Made by a program: the position numbers and the translations under genes. Source: Defluviitaleaceae bacterium (GTDB taxonomy: Bacteria; Bacillota; Clostridia; Lachnospirales; UBA5962). From it: 10,179 bases of DNA. The first letter of the stretch is position 1. Every line of letters begins with the position of its first letter. Of this stretch, positions 6,985 to 10,179 are shown in pieces. The notes beneath the pieces are model-generated. The model worked only from the letters and a program-made list of their open reading frames with translations. It was not told the DNA's origin and did no database searches. Location of the stretch: positions 1 to 10,179 of the forward strand of contig WQZK01000043.1 in assembly GCA_009780765.1 (NCBI GenBank). Reading direction: 5' to 3'.

Positions 6985-7893
6985 ATGAACGGCAAAACGC
7001 CGCACATAGTTCAATATCAAGGCTCGAAGAGATTACTTGCGCCGCAAATACTCCAATACATGCCCCGTAAATTCAATCGCCTTCTTGAGCCATTTTCAGG
7101 AATGGCGGCGATTACTATTGCAACCGCAAAAGAAAATCGGGCAAGTGAGTATCATATAAATGACCTTAACGAGCCTATTGTGTCCATTTTGAAAATGGCG
7201 ATAAATGCCCCTACCACTTTAATTGAAACATATACAGAGGTGTGGACTGAACAGTTTTCATACGCCGAGGGTCATCTTGAGCATTTTTATTACATTCGTA
7301 GTCGCTTCAATGATGGGGAGCAGACAGCGGCAAACATGCTGTATCTACTTGCACGTTGCGTAAAAGGCTCTGTGCGATATTGTAAAAATGGAAACTTTAA
7401 TCAATCACCCGATAAACGCCGTCACGGCACTAACCCGAAAAACATAGCGGATAATGTTTATGCAATATCCTCTTTGCTTAAAGGGAAGGCGTTTTTCTCC
7501 GCCCTTGATTATCGTGAAATTTTTGACATGGCACAACCGGGCGATTTGGTTTATATGGATCCACCATATCAAGGTGTATCAAACACAAGAGATAATCGTT
7601 ACTACTCTGGCTTGGGATATGATGAATTTGCCGAATCCATCGAATTATTGAACAAAAAAAATGTTGATTACATAATCAGCTATGATGGTGAATGTGGCAA
7701 TAGAGAGTACGGACAAGACTTGCCCGAAAGCCTTAATTGTACAAAGTATTTGCTTAATGCGGGCTTATCTTCCCAAGCAACCTTGTTAGGCAAAAAAGAC
7801 GTTACATTTGAATCGCTCTATGTTAGTGAAAATATTTCAGAGATAATAGAGTCTGTTCCGAAACAAATATCATTACTGGAGCGTGTAGTATGA
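6985..7893 (+). CDS. D12-class DNA adenine-N6 methyltransferase of a type II restriction-modification system
   Basis: The 302-residue protein carries the motifs of the alpha-group (Dam/D12) enzymes in order: the AdoMet-binding YQGSK (residues 11-15) and FSGMAAI (37-43), an acidic IND at 58-60, a variable middle that should hold the target-recognition region, and the catalytic DPPY (192-195). A later YIISYDG fits the following strand of the fold. It transfers a methyl group to adenine N6 in a short site that cannot be read from sequence. The start chosen is the ATG at 6985 after AGGTGG. The TGA overlaps the ATG of the nuclease gene (ATGA), the coupled order methylase first, nuclease second. 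There is no obvious dedicated promoter; it may use read-through from the SPFH operon. Base composition is slightly richer in G+C than the neighbours in places, which fits transfer. An orphan regulatory role is unlikely given the nuclease partner. Confidence 0.9.
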   Translation: MNGKTPHIVQYQGSKRLLAPQILQYMPRKFNRLLEPFSGMAAITIATAKENRASEYHINDLNEPIVSILKMAINAPTTLIETYTEVWTEQFSYAEGHLEHFYYIRSRFNDGEQTAANMLYLLARCVKGSVRYCKNGNFNQSPDKRRHGTNPKNIADNVYAISSLLKGKAFFSALDYREIFDMAQPGDLVYMDPPYQGVSNTRDNRYYSGLGYDEFAESIELLNKKNVDYIISYDGECGNREYGQDLPESLNCTKYLLNAGLSSQATLLGKKDVTFESLYVSENISEIIESVPKQISLLERVV

Positions 7894-8603
7894 GTGCTGA
7901 TTATCCAAAAGAATTTTTAGAGTTGTTAAACTCTGTTGAAGCAAAGCGTCCTCGAACAGTAATTCAGCACATCTTGAAAAATGGCTTTATTACATCACAG
8001 GAATTAAAAGACACATATGGCTATAATCATCCACCAAGAGCGGTTAGGGATGTTCGTGAACACGGAATCCCACTCGTAACTTATCGTATAGAGGGTACAG
8101 ATGGACGAAGCATAGCGGCGTACAAATTCGGAAATCCTGCTGATGTGAAAAATACACTTTCCAAATCAGCAGGCAGAACTGTTCTATCAAAGGCACTAAA
8201 ACAGGCTCTCATAGAAAAATACGGCTCAAAGTGCTTTGTATATTTTGAGCCTATGGACGAGAATTTATTGCAAGTTGACCACCGTGTACCGTATGAAATT
8301 GCTGGCGAACACAGCGAACAAAATATTGAACTCTATATGTTGCTTTCGCCATCTGCAAACAGGGCAAAGTCATGGACTTGTGAGCATTGTGAAAACTGGG
8401 AGCGAAAAGATAGCGATTTTTGCATTAAGTGCTTTTGGGCTTACCCAGAAGATTATGAGCATATCGCAGGGAAGCAACAGCGTATAATCTCGATTGTGTT
8501 TACGGGTGATGAAATTGAGGATTACAATCGCCTAATAAAAATATCGGGAATAGATAAAGCACAGCAAATGATCAAGGATATTATTCGTGATCATATAGAA
8601 TAG
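7890..8603 (+). CDS. HNH-family type II restriction endonuclease with winged-helix and zinc-site domains
   Basis: This 237-residue protein overlaps the methyltransferase gene by 4 bases. Residues about 20-80 look like a winged helix-turn-helix (RTVIQHILKNGFITSQEL, then a basic helix and a beta wing), probably for DNA reading. Residues about 100-160 hold an HNH nuclease core: KYGSKC at 111-115, VDHRVPYEIAGE with the D130-H131 pair, NIELYML at 145, and NRAK at 157-160. Residues 162-182 have W-T-C-x2-C-x10-C-x2-C (C164, C167, C178, C181), a treble or RanBP2-like zinc site usually structural in such nucleases. The gene order and motifs make it the cognate nuclease of the upstream methylase; specificity and cut position cannot be predicted. 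No C-protein (controller) gene is present. All expected catalytic residues are there, so it looks intact. Confidence 0.82.
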   Translation: MSADYPKEFLELLNSVEAKRPRTVIQHILKNGFITSQELKDTYGYNHPPRAVRDVREHGIPLVTYRIEGTDGRSIAAYKFGNPADVKNTLSKSAGRTVLSKALKQALIEKYGSKCFVYFEPMDENLLQVDHRVPYEIAGEHSEQNIELYMLLSPSANRAKSWTCEHCENWERKDSDFCIKCFWAYPEDYEHIAGKQQRIISIVFTGDEIEDYNRLIKISGIDKAQQMIKDIIRDHIE

Positions 8604-8616
8604 TTATATAAAGTAA

Positions 8617-8651
8617 TACGCACGTACCACATTGAATGTGGTACGTGCGTA
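8617..8651. terminator. 16-bp perfect hairpin after the nuclease gene, possible bidirectional terminator
   Basis: TACGCACGTACCACAT (8617-8632) is the exact complement of 8636-8651, with a TGA loop, 13 bases after the nuclease stop. The stem is GC-richer than its surroundings. No T-run follows on the plus strand (ACTTCACG) and only a short mixed AT run on the minus strand, so it is not a textbook intrinsic terminator. It may be a structural element of the cassette or an RNA-stabilising stem. Confidence 0.5.
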
Positions 8652-8694
8652 CTTCACGTTGCTAGCTTTTACAATGATTTGTTCAGCCAGTTCG

Positions 8695-8746
8695 TGCGTT
8701 ATTTCCACCCTTCACAGCACCCCTCATATGAAGTATCAGATTTTTT
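8695..8746 (-). repeat. Right inverted repeat of the restriction-modification cassette
   Basis: This is the partner of 6899-6950 on the opposite strand, 40 of 52 positions identical by hand alignment without gaps. The polyA edge faces outward in both copies. Its middle can also fold (CTTCA with TGAAG) although its sequence differs from the left copy. It begins 14 bases downstream of the pfk stop codon. The interval 8652-8694 between the hairpin and this repeat shows nothing recognisable. Confidence 0.75.
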
Positions 8747-8760
8747 TATTGAAATTCTTA

Positions 8761-9987
8761 TTAAAATAAATCCAAAAACTTTGACTGCCCTAAGAACGTG
8801 CCCGCCTTTTCATCTTTATCCCCGCCAATTAATGGCCTTACGTACTCAATAAAATCATTTGTAACTCCATTGCCCTCTGCATTAATCCAGTTCTTTGGGA
8901 AGAACTTCTCATTCCCCGCAATTGTGTTTGATTTAACGCAAGAATACTCCACTTTATAAGGGTTGTTTGAAATTCTGTTAAGAACAGGAACCATTCCCGA
9001 AACACCCTCTATAGCCTTTTGTGCCGAAATCATGCCTAAAAGCTTGCTTTCGCTAAGGTCTATAGAAGATGCAAGATGTGCCGCACAGCGCTGAATTAAG
9101 CTAAACTCAATCGCCCTTGTTTTGCAACCTATTTTATTTTTTACAATATTCTCAAGAGATTTTGCTGTTCCTGTAAGCTTTTTATGTCCAAAGGCATCCG
9201 TTTCACTATTTTCAGCCGATTCTGAAACAAACACACCATTTTCATACATAACACCTTCAGAAACGCAAACTAACACAGCGTTACTATTTTCAAGCTTTTT
9301 ATTAACATCTGCAATAAATTTTTCGTCATTAAAATGCACTTCAGGAAGATAAATTAGGCTAGGAATATCATAGCTTTTCGTAGCATAGCTGGCCGAGGCC
9401 GTTAACCAACCTGTATGCCTACCCATAATTTCTAAGATTATAACCTGTTTCATACTATAAACTTTCATATCCTGCCAAATTTCTGCAACAGTTTGTGCAA
9501 TATACTTAGCCGCAGAAGCATACCCTGGCGAATGGCACATCCCCATCAAATCATTATCAATCGTTTTTGGTGCACCCATGATAAAAATATCTTCATAGTT
9601 ATTTTCTCTTGCATATTCTGAGAGTTTGTGGACAGTGTCCATCGAATCATTCCCGCCAATATACACAAAATAACCAATATTAAACTCTTTAAACGTTTCA
9701 AAAATTTGCTTGTACTGAGCTGGGTCTTCCAAAGGGTTTTTGAGCTTAAACCTGCAAGAACCAAGTGCCGATGCTGGCGTATGTACAAGCCTTTCAAGGT
9801 TATCGTGCGATTTTAGCGTTTCACCAATCTCAACTAAATCTTTTTCTAAAACGCCAACAATTCCATGCTTTGCACCATAAATCCTGCCCACATTCTCATT
9901 TGTTAAAGCATACTGGCAAACGCCTGCTAATGTTGCATTTATCGCCGAAGATGGCCCGCCCGATTGAGCCACTAATAAATTTTTCAT
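8761..9987 (-). CDS. pfp: Phosphofructokinase, pyrophosphate-dependent type by signature
   Basis: The 408-residue enzyme phosphorylates fructose 6-phosphate to fructose 1,6-bisphosphate in glycolysis. Motifs: GGPSSAINATL (10-20), GGNDSMDT (111-118), PKTIDND (140-146) and MGRHTGWL (188-195). Two positions decide the phosphoryl donor in this family. ATP enzymes have Gly after the first Asp of GGDGS and Gly in PGTIDND, whereas PPi enzymes have Asp and Lys. Here they are D114 and K141, so PPi use is predicted and the reaction would be reversible. N113 replaces the more usual Asp of GGDDS. The length exceeds bacterial ATP-type PfkA (about 320) and fits the longer PPi-type clade. The start ATG follows GGAGG (9998-9994) by 6 bases. 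It is transcribed alone, convergent with the restriction-modification genes and divergent from thrS. The PPi assignment rests on signature residues only. Confidence 0.88.
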   Translation of the reverse strand: MKNLLVAQSGGPSSAINATLAGVCQYALTNENVGRIYGAKHGIVGVLEKDLVEIGETLKSHDNLERLVHTPASALGSCRFKLKNPLEDPAQYKQIFETFKEFNIGYFVYIGGNDSMDTVHKLSEYARENNYEDIFIMGAPKTIDNDLMGMCHSPGYASAAKYIAQTVAEIWQDMKVYSMKQVIILEIMGRHTGWLTASASYATKSYDIPSLIYLPEVHFNDEKFIADVNKKLENSNAVLVCVSEGVMYENGVFVSESAENSETDAFGHKKLTGTAKSLENIVKNKIGCKTRAIEFSLIQRCAAHLASSIDLSESKLLGMISAQKAIEGVSGMVPVLNRISNNPYKVEYSCVKSNTIAGNEKFFPKNWINAEGNGVTNDFIEYVRPLIGGDKDEKAGTFLGQSKFLDLF

Positions 9988-10017
9988 TACTTACCTCCAA
10001 GATTATTTATTATTTTC

Positions 10018-10046
10018 ATTTTCTCATAAAATCTTGCTATAGTCAA
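10018..10046 (-). promoter_or_regulatory. Candidate promoter of the phosphofructokinase gene
   Basis: On the minus strand TTGACT (10046-10041), a 17-base spacer and GAAAAT (10023-10018) with an extended TG before the -10. The -35 is strong and the -10 matches 4 of 6. It lies about 30 bases before the start codon and its -35 box falls inside the spacer of the thrS promoter. Confidence 0.5.
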
Positions 10047-10062
10047 GGTTTTGTGCTATACT
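10034..10062 (+). promoter_or_regulatory. Sigma-A promoter of thrS
   Basis: TTGCTA (10034-10039), a 17-base spacer and TATACT (10057-10062) with an extended TG (TGC before the -10). Transcription would start near 10069, immediately ahead of the AAGGAG ribosome binding site at 10070-10075, leaving almost no leader. Confidence 0.65.
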
Positions 10063-10084
10063 GTTTTGAAAGGAGACGATATAT

Positions 10085-10179
10085 ATGATTAAAATCACTT
10101 TAAAAGATGGAATTGTTAAAGAATTTGAAAGCGGCATATCTGTTTTAGATGTGGCGAAAAATATAAGTGAAGGACTTGC
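10085..10179 (+). CDS. thrS: Threonyl-tRNA synthetase, N-terminal fragment (runs off the window)
   Basis: Only the first 31 codons and two bases are present. They read MIKITLKDGIVKEFESGIS and then VLDVAKNISEGL, a very good match to the TGS domain that opens bacterial threonyl-tRNA synthetases. The enzyme charges tRNA-Thr with threonine in the cytosol. The ATG follows AAGGAG by 9 bases. The TGS domain also occurs in RelA/SpoT proteins and some GTPases, but there it is internal or C-terminal, and an N-terminal MIKITLKDG start is characteristic of ThrS. The catalytic and editing domains lie beyond the right edge. Many Firmicutes control thrS by a T-box leader, for which there is no room here. 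Confidence 0.85.
   Translation, partial: MIKITLKDGIVKEFESGISVLDVAKNISEGL

Larger units (their letters stand above)
6899..8746. mobile_element. Putative restriction-modification cassette bounded by 52-base inverted repeats
   Basis: The inverted repeats enclose exactly the methylase, the nuclease and the hairpin, about 1.85 kb, between two unrelated housekeeping loci. No transposase or integrase is encoded, so movement would need a helper acting on the ends. A TAT trinucleotide lies immediately outside each end (6896-6898 and 8747-8749); this could be a 3-bp target duplication but is too short to count as proof. Confidence 0.5.

Noticed and set aside
6896..8749. TAT on both outer edges as a target-site duplication of the cassette
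   Set aside because: Three bases in AT-rich DNA match by chance too easily; noted but not claimed.
9765..10088. Plus-strand open frame of 107 codons spanning the pfk start and the intergenic region
   Set aside because: It runs antisense to the conserved pfk N-terminus and through both promoters and the thrS ribosome binding site; no ribosome binding site of its own was seen.

Overview
The window looks like chromosomal DNA of a low-GC, AT-rich Firmicute, most likely a member of the Clostridia. The signs are strong GGAGG-type ribosome binding sites, AT-rich spacers with clear sigma-A promoters, GTG and TTG starts, lipoprotein and surface-protein types common in Gram-positives, and a phosphofructokinase with the pyrophosphate-dependent signature. 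The species cannot be fixed from the sequence.

Left part, minus strand (5288 to 1): miaB (tRNA methylthiolase) starts with TTG behind an extended -10 promoter. It overlaps by 4 bases the first of two tandem paralogous lipoprotein genes (3879-2923 and 2885-1954). The second copy has a 6-A run where its sister has 7 A just after the ATG, which breaks the frame inside the signal peptide. Next comes a secreted cell-surface protein (1845 to beyond the left edge) with GLUG-type repeats and Listeria-Bacteroides (InlB B-type) repeats. Its ribosome binding site lies in one arm of a perfect 12-bp inverted repeat, and a candidate promoter straddles the other arm.

Middle, plus strand (5501-6887): a two-gene membrane operon with a near-consensus promoter encodes a short NfeD-like protein and a stomatin/SPFH protein, a standard partnership in membrane quality control. 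Two copies of TTGCAACAAT precede it, one overlapping the -35 box.

Centre-right (6899-8746): a compact type II restriction-modification pair, a D12-class adenine methyltransferase overlapped by an HNH endonuclease with an N-terminal winged helix and a four-cysteine zinc site. A 52-base imperfect inverted repeat (40 of 52 positions identical by hand alignment) lies on each side, so the pair looks like a discrete mobile cassette. A strong 16-bp hairpin follows the nuclease gene.

Right end: a PPi-type phosphofructokinase gene on the minus strand and the start of thrS on the plus strand. They diverge from a 97-bp region with interleaved promoters and no room for a T-box leader.

Housekeeping genes (miaB, pfk, thrS, the NfeD-SPFH pair) frame two accessory zones: the lipoprotein and surface-protein cluster, and the restriction-modification cassette.
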